Of a stretch of 64,000 bases of DNA, positions 16,992-24,784 are shown in pieces. The stretch is from C-114 sp963719285 (GTDB taxonomy: Bacteria; Chloroflexota; Limnocylindria; Limnocylindrales; CSP1-4). The stretch spans positions 620,001-684,000 of the forward strand of contig CAVRBO010000004.1 in NCBI GenBank assembly GCA_963719285.1, written 5' to 3'. Positions within the stretch are counted from its first letter, which is position 1; every line of letters starts with the position of its first letter. The notes below the pieces were generated by a model. It worked only from the letters and a program-made list of their open reading frames with translations. It made no database searches and was not told where the DNA came from. The position numbers and the translations under genes are program-made.

Positions 16992-17434
16992 GAGATCACC
17001 GCCGATGGGCCCAGCTCTGCCAGGGCCTGGCCGAATTGCTGGACGTGTCTTGTGAAGGGTTCTGCGCACACGGAACAGATCGCCGCCATCTTCAGCCGCT
17101 GGCCCCCGAGACCGGCCTCCGTCAGGAGCGCCTGTGCCTGGGCGACGATGCGTGAGGCCCGGGTCGAACAATCCGGGAGATAGGCGCATTCATCGCCATC
17201 GGAGGCGATGAACACGCCGTCGAAACCCTGTTGGATCGCATGGAGGATCCAGCTGGGACGGATCCCGCTGGTGCAGGGCAGGCTGATGACCACGACGCCC
17301 GGTGAATAGGTCATATGGGCGCTTCCGGCCAGGTCGATCCCCGGATCGGAGATGTTGTTGGTCGAGAAGACGAGGATGCGGGGAACGAACGTCCGTTCCG
17401 CCTCCGTGGGCCTTTCCGGTGCCAGCGTGGTCAT
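16988..17434 (-). CDS. MvhD-like hydrogenase iron-sulfur subunit family protein
   Basis: The 148-residue protein belongs to the MvhD/FlpD family, small 2Fe-2S electron-transfer subunits that feed HdrA. Conserved cysteines are visible at C54 (LPCTSG), C83 and C89 (DECAYLPDC), C120 and C123 (CSVC). The N-terminal strand RILVFSTNN is also typical, although most family members have a Cys where this reads Thr/Asn. In QmoB this domain is fused to HdrA; here it is separate and overlaps the HdrA-GltD gene by 4 bp. A good AAGGAG ribosome site precedes the ATG. Confidence 0.85.
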   Translation of the reverse strand: MTTLAPERPTEAERTFVPRILVFSTNNISDPGIDLAGSAHMTYSPGVVVISLPCTSGIRPSWILHAIQQGFDGVFIASDGDECAYLPDCSTRASRIVAQAQALLTEAGLGGQRLKMAAICSVCAEPFTRHVQQFGQALAELGPSAVIS

Positions 17435-17480
17435 CGCGGGCTACTCCTTATGGGTCCGGCGCCGGCCGGCCCCGCTGTCA

Positions 17481-17756
17481 CTACTTCTGGCGCACCACGA
17501 ACGTGCGCTCGTATCCATCGCCGGGCACGGTCCCCAGATAGGTGTGGCCGACCTTGGCCGACCAGGCGCCGATGTCCGTCTTGGTGGCGGGATCGCTCGA
17601 CCAGATCTCGATGGTCTGGCCGATCTGGACCGTGTTCATGGCCTTCTTGGCCTCGAGCAGCGGGCCTGGGCAGGCGCTGCCACGCGCGTCGACGACCCTG
17701 GCGCTCTCGAGCGCGAGGAGGTCGGTGTCGCTGAGTGGGGCTGTCATGGTGGTCAT
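17481..17756 (-). CDS. TusA-like sulfur carrier protein
   Basis: The 91-residue protein is a TusA/SirA/YedF-type sulfur carrier: VVDARGSACPGPLLEAKKAM holds the CPxP motif with the persulfide-carrying Cys29. The rest shows the expected two-layer alpha/beta pattern, with GQTIEIWSSDPATKTDIGAW. TusA proteins relay sulfane sulfur between sulfurtransferases such as DsrE-type proteins. Its place between DsrE and MvhD genes ties sulfur relay to the Hdr/Qmo-like complex. An AAGGAG site precedes the ATG. Confidence 0.88.
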   Translation of the reverse strand: MTTMTAPLSDTDLLALESARVVDARGSACPGPLLEAKKAMNTVQIGQTIEIWSSDPATKTDIGAWSAKVGHTYLGTVPGDGYERTFVVRQK

Positions 17757-17809
17757 CGCGTTGATCTCCTTCTGGCGTGTCGCCCGGTACGTGGCCGGGC
17801 CGGGTTGGA

Positions 17810-18175
17810 TCAGTAGACGAGGGCGTTGGTGGCCGAGGTCACCTCCGCGACGAAGCGCGCCGCGGCGACGACCTCCGCACCCGGGATGAGCGCGTCGGCG
17901 ATGCCGCGGCTCTTGACGCAGGGCGAGCAGACGAGAAGCGTTCCACCCAGCTCCTGGAAGTCGGCCATGAGCTTGGCCAGCGGCGGGAACTCAGGGGCCT
18001 GGACGGTCTCGGCCTCGCCCTTGTGGACAAGGCACACTCCGTCGGCCTGGAAGCCGATCACGACGGCGACGTCCGACGCAAGCGCGGCGCATCCCATGAC
18101 GAACGGGATGGTCGCCCGCTCCGGGTCCTCCGGACCATGGGTGGCCATGATCACGAGCTTTTCCTGGTCCGCCAT
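17810..18175 (-). CDS. DsrE-family sulfur relay protein
   Basis: The 121-residue DsrE/DsrF-like protein has the fold-typical LVIMATHGPEDPERATIPFVMGCAALASD start and a LLVCSPCVKSRGI motif (C83, C86) where DsrE proteins carry persulfide sulfur. It probably exchanges sulfur with the adjacent TusA-like protein. An AAAGGAG ribosome site lies 8 nt before the ATG. It stands in the same minus-strand operon as the upstream frameshifted DsrE-like gene. Confidence 0.85.
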   Translation of the reverse strand: MADQEKLVIMATHGPEDPERATIPFVMGCAALASDVAVVIGFQADGVCLVHKGEAETVQAPEFPPLAKLMADFQELGGTLLVCSPCVKSRGIADALIPGAEVVAAARFVAEVTSATNALVY

Positions 18176-18204
18176 GTCAAGGCTCCTTTACTGGGTGCTG
18201 TGGT

Positions 18205-18613
18205 TCAGATGAACAGGATCTGGCCGTTGTCGGTCGCTGCGAGGAACGAGGCGATCCCACCGGCGTCGTCGACCAACGGGTCCATGGCGCTGGCCTCGAG
18301 GCCGAGTGTCGCGAGCGAGCCGGCGCAGGCGCGGATCGTCACCTCGCCGAGTTCCTTCGCCTGCCGGAACGTCTCGAGCCAGGGGATGTCGCCGACATGC
18401 TCGACCGGTTCGTTCCAGCGGGGTCGCGACGCGTCATAGGCGAGTCCGTGGTCGTTCGCGATCCGGTCGGCACGGAACGCATCCAGCGCCCAATACATCA
18501 ACAGGATGCTGACCGGGAGTCCCCATGGCAGCCGCGCCGGCGGTGATGGTCGCCGCGGCATGCAGCTTGTCGTCGGTGCCGGAGAACAGGACGATGGACA
18601 GGGTGTCGCTCAC
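18205..18613 (-). pseudogene. DsrE-like sulfur/redox protein, frameshifted
   Basis: The gene reads from GTG 18613 (AGGAAGG ribosome site) as SDTLSIVLFSGTDDKLHAAATITAGAAAMG, the N-terminus of a DsrE2-type protein. The continuation PVSILLMYWALDAFRAD...RACAGSLATLGLEASAM lies in a different frame. One extra G in the run at 18521-18524 (plus-strand CCCC) explains the break, and removing it gives about 135 residues with normal family layout, including a Cys in the IRACAGS region. The GTG overlaps the ArsR stop (GTGA). The site is a homopolymer, so a consensus error is as likely as a true frameshift. Confidence 0.72.
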
Positions 18614-18969
18614 GGATGACCTTCCTGACGTGCCGAGAAGATGAGGGGCGCCTCGTGGACTGCCGCCGCGAGGTCGCCAAGGCGAGACAGGCGACGAACG
18701 AGCACAGAGCGCATGAGGCCGCAGGCGTCGAGGATCTGCGGGTCGGTGAGCTGGTAGGTCACGCTGCGGCCATCTCGGATCGCCTCGACGAGGCCGGCAG
18801 CCCGCATGGCCCCAAGGTGCTGAGAGGCAGTCGACTGGCTCATCCCCATCTCGCGGGCGACCTCGTTGACCTCGCAGGACCGCTCGCCAAGCAGGTGGAG
18901 GATGCGAAGTCGATGCGCGCTGGCGAGGGACCGGAGCAGCGACGCCTGGAGCTCATCGATGTCGTTCAT
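18610..18969 (-). CDS. ArsR-family transcriptional regulator of the sulfur/Hdr operon
   Basis: The 119-residue ArsR winged helix reads SLASAHRLRILHLLGERSCEVNEVAREMGMSQSTASQHLGAMRAAGLVEAIRDGRSVTYQL. Cys residues at the start of the recognition helix (SCEV) and in the C-terminal helix (DACGLM) could form a thiol redox or persulfide switch, as known for the SqrR/BigR branch of this family. It is the first gene of the operon leading to DsrE, TusA and the Hdr/Qmo-like complex. Two inverted repeats 70-110 bp upstream are likely operators. Confidence 0.85.
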   Translation of the reverse strand: MNDIDELQASLLRSLASAHRLRILHLLGERSCEVNEVAREMGMSQSTASQHLGAMRAAGLVEAIRDGRSVTYQLTDPQILDACGLMRSVLVRRLSRLGDLAAAVHEAPLIFSARQEGHP

Positions 18970-19039
18970 TGCATTCGGCGTTCGCTGTCTCCGTGCAGGC
19001 CGCGTGTTCTCGGCCCCGATCGCGCAGGTTCGCGACTTC

Positions 19040-19058
19040 TATTCGTCCATGGCGAATA
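19040..19058. promoter_or_regulatory. Inverted repeat TATTCG-N7-CGAATA upstream of arsR
   Basis: Perfect 6-bp arms (19040-19045 and 19053-19058) lie about 70 bp upstream of the ArsR start at 18969. The repeat overlaps the edge of a second dyad. It is a candidate ArsR operator or part of the promoter region. Confidence 0.45.
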
Positions 19059-19076
19059 TATGTCTAAGACAGATAT
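19056..19076. promoter_or_regulatory. 21-bp near-perfect dyad, candidate ArsR operator
   Basis: ATATATGTCT-A-AGACAGATAT is a 21-bp dyad with one mismatched pair (19060/19072). The AT-rich outer arms and TGTCT core stand out in a high-GC region. Its size fits an ArsR-type dimer. On the minus strand a TATATT hexamer inside it could serve as a -10. Confidence 0.5.
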
Positions 19077-19237
19077 AAGCCTCGGGCCGTTAGTCACGAG
19101 AACCCATGCCGAACGGAAGGTCCGGTCCCGGAGGGCGGCACCCGGATACCGACGGCCGAGGGTGGGAAGCGGCCCGGGCGTCGGGATCTCCGGTCTTCGC
19201 CGGTCGGGCCGATCTCGTCTCGGCCGACCTCGCCTCG

Positions 19238-20254
19238 TCAGGCAGCGACGATCTCGATGAGTGTCCCGCCGGCGTGTTGTCGCGTTTCGATCAGGGTCAA
19301 CCCGGCGCCTCGGACTGCGCCGAGTACGTCGTGGTCGAGCCTGCAGCCGCCGCTCACACGAGCCCACACGGGTGCGATCCGATCCTGCAGCGCGGCGATC
19401 AGGGGCTGGCCTGCCCGGGCGTGCTCAAGGAGCCGGATCGTCCCGCCCGGGCGCAGGACACGACGAGCCTCACGGAGGCTTCGGTCGACGTCGCCGACGG
19501 AGCACAGGACGAAGGTCACGACGACCGTATCGAACGTGTCGTCCGCGAACGGCAGGGCGCCGGCGTCGGCCACCGACAGGGTCACCTGTCGCCCGGCGCT
19601 GACCGCACGTTCAGCGGCGATCGACAGGGCCGGCCCACTGACGTCGATCCCGTGCACGACCACGTCGTCCGGGTAGACACGGAGATTCGATCCGGTGCCG
19701 ATCCCGACCTCCAGGACGTCTCCCGTGGCTCGACCCGCGATCCTCATCCGGGCGCGCTTCAGACCAGCCCGGTCGGCGCCACGCATCCCGAGGTCGAGCA
19801 GGCGGGCGGTCCGAGCGTCGCCGATCTGGATCGTGGGCCTGACGACACGTGGCACGAACCGGTTGCCGGTGAGATTCGCCAGCTCCATGAGGATCGACAC
19901 CGCGATCAGTTCGCGTCGGTGACGCTCGCTCATGTCAACCGGTGGACCGGCGTCGTGGGGCCCTGACGCGGCGAGTCGTTGCCCGAAGGCGTACGCCGCC
20001 TCCTCTCCTGGCGACAGATCGTCGAGGCAGAGCCCGACCGCCTTCGCCCACCGCCCATGGACCGACTCGCATGCCTCACATCCATTGATGGAGGTGACGC
20101 CGAGCATCGCGGCCTCGCGGATCGTCGGCGGGACTCGGCCTGGCACGATGTAGGCGGTCACGAGCGACGGCGCATGGCGAACGAGCGCTGGTACCCAGCG
20201 CCGGAGCGCGCGGCTCGTGAGCTTCGGGCGACTGCCGCCGATCATCGATGGCAT
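19238..20254 (-). CDS. AhpD-like (CMD) domain fused to a SAM-dependent methyltransferase
   Basis: The 338-residue protein has two parts. Residues 1-150 form a carboxymuconolactone decarboxylase/AhpD-like domain with the peroxidatic-type motif C59-E-A-C62-x3-H66. Residues 155-338 are a class I methyltransferase with motif I LEVGIGTGSN (181-190), a DVSGPAL acidic loop, VADAGALPFADDTFDTVV and LRPGGTIRLLEHAR. The ATG at 20254 has an AAGGAA ribosome site; the upstream open frame looks non-coding. The fusion suggests a thiol- or peroxide-dependent step coupled to methyl transfer, but no substrate can be named. It is divergent from the DUF2892 gene. Confidence 0.85.
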   Translation of the reverse strand: MPSMIGGSRPKLTSRALRRWVPALVRHAPSLVTAYIVPGRVPPTIREAAMLGVTSINGCEACESVHGRWAKAVGLCLDDLSPGEEAAYAFGQRLAASGPHDAGPPVDMSERHRRELIAVSILMELANLTGNRFVPRVVRPTIQIGDARTARLLDLGMRGADRAGLKRARMRIAGRATGDVLEVGIGTGSNLRVYPDDVVVHGIDVSGPALSIAAERAVSAGRQVTLSVADAGALPFADDTFDTVVVTFVLCSVGDVDRSLREARRVLRPGGTIRLLEHARAGQPLIAALQDRIAPVWARVSGGCRLDHDVLGAVRGAGLTLIETRQHAGGTLIEIVAA

Positions 20255-20507
20255 GGCACTTCCTTGGGGTGGCCGCGGCTGCGGACCGACCCACGTCAGG
20301 GACGAGGCAGGCCGCCGGATGGATACAAGCGTCCATGGCCCGGACGCGGTCCTCCGATGCGCACGCCACCCGGATGGAACCCGACCATGGACGCGCGGCT
20401 GCAGGCGCATCGGCCGGTTGGATGACGTTGCGGTATCCATCCCGGCCCGGTTCTCGTCATCGGATCGGAAGGGGCGATCGCCCCGTCGACATCAGGAGGC
20501 CATCGAC

Positions 20508-20720
20508 ATGAAGTTCCCAACGAACAAATCCCCCACCGACCGGATCATCAGGATCGTCGTCGGGCTCGGGCTCGCCGGGCTCGCCCTCACGGGTGCCGTC
20601 AGCGCACCTGCGCTCTATCTCGTGTGGCTCATCGGCGGGATCGCCCTGGTCACAGGTATCGTGGGGTTCTGCCCGCTGTACGCGCTGTTCCACATCGGCA
20701 CCAAGCGAGCCGCGCAGTGA
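20508..20720 (+). CDS. DUF2892 (YgaP-type) small membrane protein
   Basis: The 70-residue protein has two hydrophobic helices (IIRIVVGLGLAGLAL and LYLVWLIGGIALVTGIVGFCPLYALF) with the GFCPLY motif typical of DUF2892, the membrane part of YgaP-like rhodanese proteins. An AGGAGG site precedes the ATG. The family often accompanies sulfur-transfer genes, in keeping with the district. Confidence 0.85.
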   Translation: MKFPTNKSPTDRIIRIVVGLGLAGLALTGAVSAPALYLVWLIGGIALVTGIVGFCPLYALFHIGTKRAAQ

Positions 20721-20772
20721 TCGGATCTCTCCTCCTTGGATGAGCAAGCCCCCCGCCTCCGGGATACCGACG

Positions 20773-21561
20773 ATGGATGACGTCTCGGAGACGGACGCGT
20801 TCGCGGAGTCACTCGTCGGCGAATTGCCGCGTCTCGTCCGACTCGCTACGAGGCTCGTGCGCGACGCGGCGCAGGCCGAGGACTGCGCCCAGGAGACGAT
20901 CGTCGGGGCGTGGCGCCGCCGGGACCAGCTACGCGATCCGGCGGCCCTCTCCGCCTGGCTGCGACGGAGCCTTGTCAACCGCATCATCGACCGGTCACGG
21001 GTCCATCGCGACGAACTCGATATCGAGGCCGTCGAGGCCGACTGGAGGGATGATCGCTACTCCGTCGCGCCGGACCGGGTCCTGGAGCGCGCCGAGCTGC
21101 GCGATGAACTCGAGGATGCCCTGGCCCGTCTGCCGGTCATCTACCGTGTGCCGGTCGTCCTCCACGACGTCGTCGGCTGGACCGCCGCGGAGATCGCGAG
21201 AGCGATGGACGCCGGACTGCCGGCGACGAAGCAACGCCTGCGACGGGGTCGGATGATGCTGGTCAGTGCCCTCGCCGAGGGTGACGAGCGACGGCAGGCG
21301 AGTCTCGCCCAACCGCTCCGGTGCTGGAGGGCGCGCCGCCACGTCTCCGCGTACCTCGATGGTGAACTCGACGCGAACACCCGCCTGGCGGTGGAGGCGC
21401 ACCTCGAGACCTGTCCGACCTGCCCGCCCCTGTACGCGGGCCTGGTCGGCGTCAAGGCCAGCCTGGGCGGTCTTCGGGACCCCGACACGGTCGTCGAGGA
21501 AGCGATCGCTGCCCGGATCCGGGAACATCTCGACGAGCAGCCGGGACGGTCTCGGCCGTGA
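20773..21561 (+). CDS. ECF sigma factor with C-terminal zinc-finger anti-sigma domain
   Basis: The 262-residue protein starts as an ECF sigma-70 factor: sigma-2 region LPRLVRLATRLVRDAAQAEDCAQETIVGAWRRR (19-51) and sigma-4 region LARLPVIYRVPVVLHDVVGWTAAEIARAMDAGLPATKQRLRRGR (118-160). Residues 185-220 then form a zf-HC2-like anti-sigma zinc finger, RRHVSAYLDGELD...HLETCPTC with H210/C214/C217 and an upstream Cys/His. Sigma and anti-sigma modules are normally separate proteins, so this fusion may be self-inhibited and released by thiol oxidation. ATG 20773 was chosen; ATG 20740 is an alternative. The downstream methyltransferase overlaps by 4 bp. Confidence 0.83.
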   Translation: MDDVSETDAFAESLVGELPRLVRLATRLVRDAAQAEDCAQETIVGAWRRRDQLRDPAALSAWLRRSLVNRIIDRSRVHRDELDIEAVEADWRDDRYSVAPDRVLERAELRDELEDALARLPVIYRVPVVLHDVVGWTAAEIARAMDAGLPATKQRLRRGRMMLVSALAEGDERRQASLAQPLRCWRARRHVSAYLDGELDANTRLAVEAHLETCPTCPPLYAGLVGVKASLGGLRDPDTVVEEAIAARIREHLDEQPGRSRP

Positions 21562-22205
21562 CCGGGCGACCGACCGAGCCCGGTCCGACCCGGGCGCAGA
21601 TGTGGGACGCGCGGCATGCTGCCCAACGCCCGATCGAGTCCGAAGACGCCGATCCGACCCTCGTCGCGGAAGTCACAGCCATGACGCCGGGCGCTGCGCT
21701 CGATCTTGGCGCCGGCGACGGTCGCAACGCGATGTGGCTGGCCGGTCGCGGCTGGCGTGTGAGCGCGGTCGACTTCTCCGCCGTCGCCATCGATCGCGGG
21801 CGGGCACTCGCGACCGCCGCGGGCGTGGAGATCGATTGGCGCCGTGAAGATCTCCTGGTCTGGACTCCACCTGCGGCCCGGTTCGATCTCGTCACCCTCT
21901 TCTTCATCCACCTTCCCCGGGCCGAACGACTGGGGGTCTACGGCAGGGCCGCATCGGCCGTGAAGCCCGGCGGGACGCTGCTCGTCGTCGGACACGATCG
22001 TTCGAACCTTGCTGACGGGTTCGGCGGTCCGCAGGACCCGGACGTGCTGTTCACCCCGGCCGATATCGTGCGCGATCTACCCGCCCGGTTCAGCGTCATC
22101 CGCGCCGAAACGGCGCGCCGACCGGGCGTTCCGCCGCCGGCGCCGATCGACGCGATCGTCCGCGCCGTCCGCACCGAGATCCAAACGGCTGAAGGGACGA
22201 TCTGA
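21558..22205 (+). CDS. Class I SAM-dependent methyltransferase
   Basis: The 215-residue methyltransferase shows motif I ALDLGAGDGRNAMWLA, an acidic loop SAVDFSAVAIDRG, and LVTLFFIHLPRAER with the PGGTLLVVGHD strand. It resembles the tellurite/thiopurine-like small methyltransferases encoded near redox sigma factors. The GTG start overlaps the sigma-factor stop (GTGA), so it is expressed with it. The substrate is unknown; reactive thiol- or chalcogen-containing compounds are a guess from context. Confidence 0.85.
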   Translation: MTGRPTEPGPTRAQMWDARHAAQRPIESEDADPTLVAEVTAMTPGAALDLGAGDGRNAMWLAGRGWRVSAVDFSAVAIDRGRALATAAGVEIDWRREDLLVWTPPAARFDLVTLFFIHLPRAERLGVYGRAASAVKPGGTLLVVGHDRSNLADGFGGPQDPDVLFTPADIVRDLPARFSVIRAETARRPGVPPPAPIDAIVRAVRTEIQTAEGTI

Positions 22206-22280
22206 ACGATCCACCGACCACCCATGTCGGCGTCGTCCCCGCCGCTGTGCCCATCCGACCTCGCAGCTCAGGAGACGACC

Positions 22281-22790
22281 ATGACCGCCAAGACCGCAAC
22301 CATCACCCTCGAGGGTGATGGCCTCCGTTTCGTCGCCGAATCCGGCAGCGGGCATGCGCTCGTCCTCGACGACGGTCGGGGCGACACGGGCATGCGCCCG
22401 GCCGAGCTGATCCCGATGGCGATCGCCGGCTGCAGCGCGATGGATGTCATCTCGATCCTGCGCAAGAAGCGCCAGGTGGTCGCCGGCTACCGGGTGCTGG
22501 CAAGCGGCACGCAACAGGACGACCACCCGAACGCCTTCACCCGGATCGACATCGTCCACGTGGTCGACGGCAAGTCGATCGACGTCGAGGCGGTCCGGCA
22601 GGCCGTCCGACTGTCCGCGACGAAGTACTGCTCCGTCGGCGCCACGCTGTCGAGCGGTCTGACCGAGGTCCACCACCGGTTCGTGGTTCTCAGCGGCGAC
22701 GGCGAAGAGCGAGCCGAAGAGGTGATCGTGACCGGACCGTACCTGGCCACCGGGTCAGCCGGTGGCGCGGTGTCGCCGGCCGCCGTCTGA
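22281..22790 (+). CDS. OsmC-family peroxiredoxin-like protein
   Basis: The 169-residue OsmC-type protein has the two reactive cysteines in family context: AIAGCSAMDV (C51) and KYCSVGATL (C117). OsmC/Ohr proteins reduce organic hydroperoxides or handle persulfides through this Cys pair. A CAGGAG ribosome site lies before ATG 22281; the short upstream in-frame extension is unlikely. It follows the methyltransferase by 75 bp and may belong to the same redox regulon. Confidence 0.88.
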   Translation: MTAKTATITLEGDGLRFVAESGSGHALVLDDGRGDTGMRPAELIPMAIAGCSAMDVISILRKKRQVVAGYRVLASGTQQDDHPNAFTRIDIVHVVDGKSIDVEAVRQAVRLSATKYCSVGATLSSGLTEVHHRFVVLSGDGEERAEEVIVTGPYLATGSAGGAVSPAAV

Positions 22791-22867
22791 CGTTCGGCGA
22801 ATCCAGCTCGTCCGGGCCCCGGTGGACTTCCAGAAGGGCGACGACCGAACGGCCCTGTCTCGTTCGA

Positions 22868-23107
22868 CTATGCGACACCAAGCCAGGCCGCGACCTGCTC
22901 GCGCGTCGGGACTCGACCGGCGAGAACGACGGTGCCGTCGATGACGAGGCCCGGCGTCGACATCACGCCGCGCTGGGCGATCTCCGCATAGTCGGTGACG
23001 TGGGTGATCTCGGCCGCGATCCCCGCGCCGTCCACGACTTCGCGGACGACCCTCTCGGTGACCTGGCACTTCTGGCAACCGGGACCGAGGACTTCGATGA
23101 CATGCAC
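22868..23107 (-). CDS. Thioredoxin-like small redox protein
   Basis: The 79-residue protein has a single thioredoxin-fold domain with the CxxC motif GPGCQKCQ (C11, C14) and the cis-Pro region STPGLVIDGTVV. Such proteins commonly follow ArsP-like permease genes. The GTG start at 23107 has an AAGGAG ribosome site 6 nt upstream. It ends the arsR-permease-thioredoxin operon, 11 bp after the permease. Confidence 0.88.
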   Translation of the reverse strand: MHVIEVLGPGCQKCQVTERVVREVVDGAGIAAEITHVTDYAEIAQRGVMSTPGLVIDGTVVLAGRVPTREQVAAWLGVA

Positions 23108-23118
23108 GGTGGACTCCT

Positions 23119-24159
23119 TCACGAGATGAACAGGTTGAAGCTGTAGCCCACGAGCAGGATCCCGGCGGCCACGATGGACACGAACGCGGCGATGAGCCGC
23201 GGCTTCATGACCCGGCGCAGGATCACCAACTCCGGGATCGAGAGGGCCGTGATGGCCATCATGAACGCCAGCGCCGAACCCACCGGGAGACCCTTGCCGA
23301 GGAGAGCCTCGATGATCGGGATCGTGCCGGCGGCGTTGCTGTAGAGCGGGACGCCGAGGATCACCAGCGCCGGAACGGCGAGCGGGTTCTCGCGCCCGCC
23401 GACCGAAACGACGAGGTCCGTCGGGACGAAGCCGTGGATCAACGCCCCCACCGCGATGCCGGCGATGACATAGGGCAGGACGCGCCGGACGATGTCCTGG
23501 GTCGAGCGCCACGCGTCGCGAACGCGCTCCTCGAGCGTCGGCCGTGCCTCGGCGATCGTGCCCGACGCGTGGATCTGCCAGACGTAGTCCTCGACGTACC
23601 GCTCGAGGTGCAGCCGACCGATGACGAGGCCCGCGACGACCGCGACCGTCAGGCCCGCTGCCATATAGGCGATCGCGATGCCCGGGCCGAACAGGCCCCA
23701 GAGCAGGACGATCGCGACCTCGTTGACCATCGGCGAGGCGACCAGGAAGCCGAAGGTCACGCCGAGCGGGACGCCCGCCTCCACGAAGCCGATGAACAGC
23801 GGCACCGCCGAGCAGGAGCAGAAGGGGGTGATGACGCCGAAGCCCGCGGCCGCCATCGTGCCAGGAAGGACACCGCGCCCGGCCAGGGTCGTCCGGACGC
23901 GCTCGGGTGACACGAACGATCGGAGGAACGACACGACGGTCACGATGCCGGTCAGGAGCAGCAGGACCTTGGGCACGTCGTACAGGAAGAACGCGATCGA
24001 ATCGCCTGCCTGCGAGCCTCGTTCGAGACCCAGGGCGCCATAGGCGGCCCAGTCGGCCGCCGGCAGGGCCAGGAACCAGGCGATGAGCCACAGGACCGTC
24101 CCCACGGCCACGACGAACGCGGTCGACGGGTGGGCCCGGCGCAGGGTCGCGGTCGTCAT
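23119..24159 (-). CDS. Permease (DUF318/ArsP-like)
   Basis: The 346-residue integral membrane protein has eight to ten helices and the family motif GVITPFCSCSAVP with C114 and C116, and ASPMVNEVAIVL. ArsP-type permeases export organoarsenicals; other relatives have unknown substrates. A hydrophilic loop (about residues 205-235) separates the halves. The ATG at 24159 overlaps the stop of the ArsR gene (24156), so permease and regulator are coupled. Confidence 0.86.
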   Translation of the reverse strand: MTTATLRRAHPSTAFVVAVGTVLWLIAWFLALPAADWAAYGALGLERGSQAGDSIAFFLYDVPKVLLLLTGIVTVVSFLRSFVSPERVRTTLAGRGVLPGTMAAAGFGVITPFCSCSAVPLFIGFVEAGVPLGVTFGFLVASPMVNEVAIVLLWGLFGPGIAIAYMAAGLTVAVVAGLVIGRLHLERYVEDYVWQIHASGTIAEARPTLEERVRDAWRSTQDIVRRVLPYVIAGIAVGALIHGFVPTDLVVSVGGRENPLAVPALVILGVPLYSNAAGTIPIIEALLGKGLPVGSALAFMMAITALSIPELVILRRVMKPRLIAAFVSIVAAGILLVGYSFNLFIS

Positions 24160-24485
24160 CGGAGGACGCCGATGAGGGCGGCGCGGGCCCTGGCCACGGC
24201 CACCTCGTCGCGCTCGTAGTACAGGTAGCGGCCGTTGGCGTCGTGTCGACTGGCGCGAACGAGACCGGCGTCCCGCAGGCGTGCCAGGTGGTTGCTGACA
24301 TTGTTGTCGCGGGCGCCGAGGGCGGCCGCCATCTCGCATACGCAATGTGGTCCGTCGGCCAGCAGACGGAGGATGCCGGCCCGGATCGGGTCCGCCAGGA
24401 TCGCGGCCATCGCCGCGGCGTCCGTGACGTCGGGGGCGGGCAGATCGAAGCGCGGCTCCGGGAGCATCGGCAGGGGATGGCTCAT
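24156..24485 (-). CDS. ArsR-family regulator with Cys pair
   Basis: The 109-residue ArsR protein has the winged helix ILADPIRAGILRLLADGPHCVCEMAAALGARDNNVSNHLARLRDAGLVRASRHDANGRYLYY. C48 and C50 (HCVCEM) lie at the start of the recognition helix, where ArsR/CadC-type sensors bind thiophilic metal(loid)s (the ELxVCDL position). It probably represses the permease-thioredoxin genes that follow. There is no clear ribosome site, and a GATGTT hexamer lies 6 nt before the ATG. Confidence 0.88.
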   Translation of the reverse strand: MSHPLPMLPEPRFDLPAPDVTDAAAMAAILADPIRAGILRLLADGPHCVCEMAAALGARDNNVSNHLARLRDAGLVRASRHDANGRYLYYERDEVAVARARAALIGVLR

Positions 24486-24784
24486 GCCATCAACATCACA
24501 CCAACCACTGAGATGTCACAGATGCCAAGCGTCACGTCGCGCAGGCCGGTCGGCCCGTTCGCACCCAGGGCGGCCAATGTCGGGCAGGGCCACAACCAGG
24601 TCGGCGAGGAACGCCTGATAGACTTCCTCGAGCGGTGGGCGGGATCCGCTGGGCGTGTCCGTGCGGAGGCTCCGCGTGCCTCGGCTGACCTGGCCCGGGA
24701 CCCTCGGTCGCCGTTGGCCGAGGGACCCTGGTTCGGGTAGACCAAGGGTCGACCCCGATCATTCGGTATCCTCGCCGGACCTCG
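24486..24784. other. 299-bp non-coding stretch left of the integrative element
   Basis: I see no gene here. It holds a hairpin with arms CCCTCGG (24701-24707) and CCGAGGG (24718-24724) without a T-run, and a promoter-like TATCCT about 14 nt before the truncated tRNA, probably the original tRNA promoter. Confidence 0.5.

Noticed and set aside
11118..18175. Classic sHdr sulfur-oxidation or full sulfate-reduction operon
   Set aside because: HdrB, lipoate-binding protein, AprAB, Sat and DsrAB are all absent; only a Qmo/Hdr-like core and sulfur carriers are visible.
24701..24724. Rho-independent terminator
   Set aside because: The stem-loop lacks a following T-run and no gene clearly ends before it.
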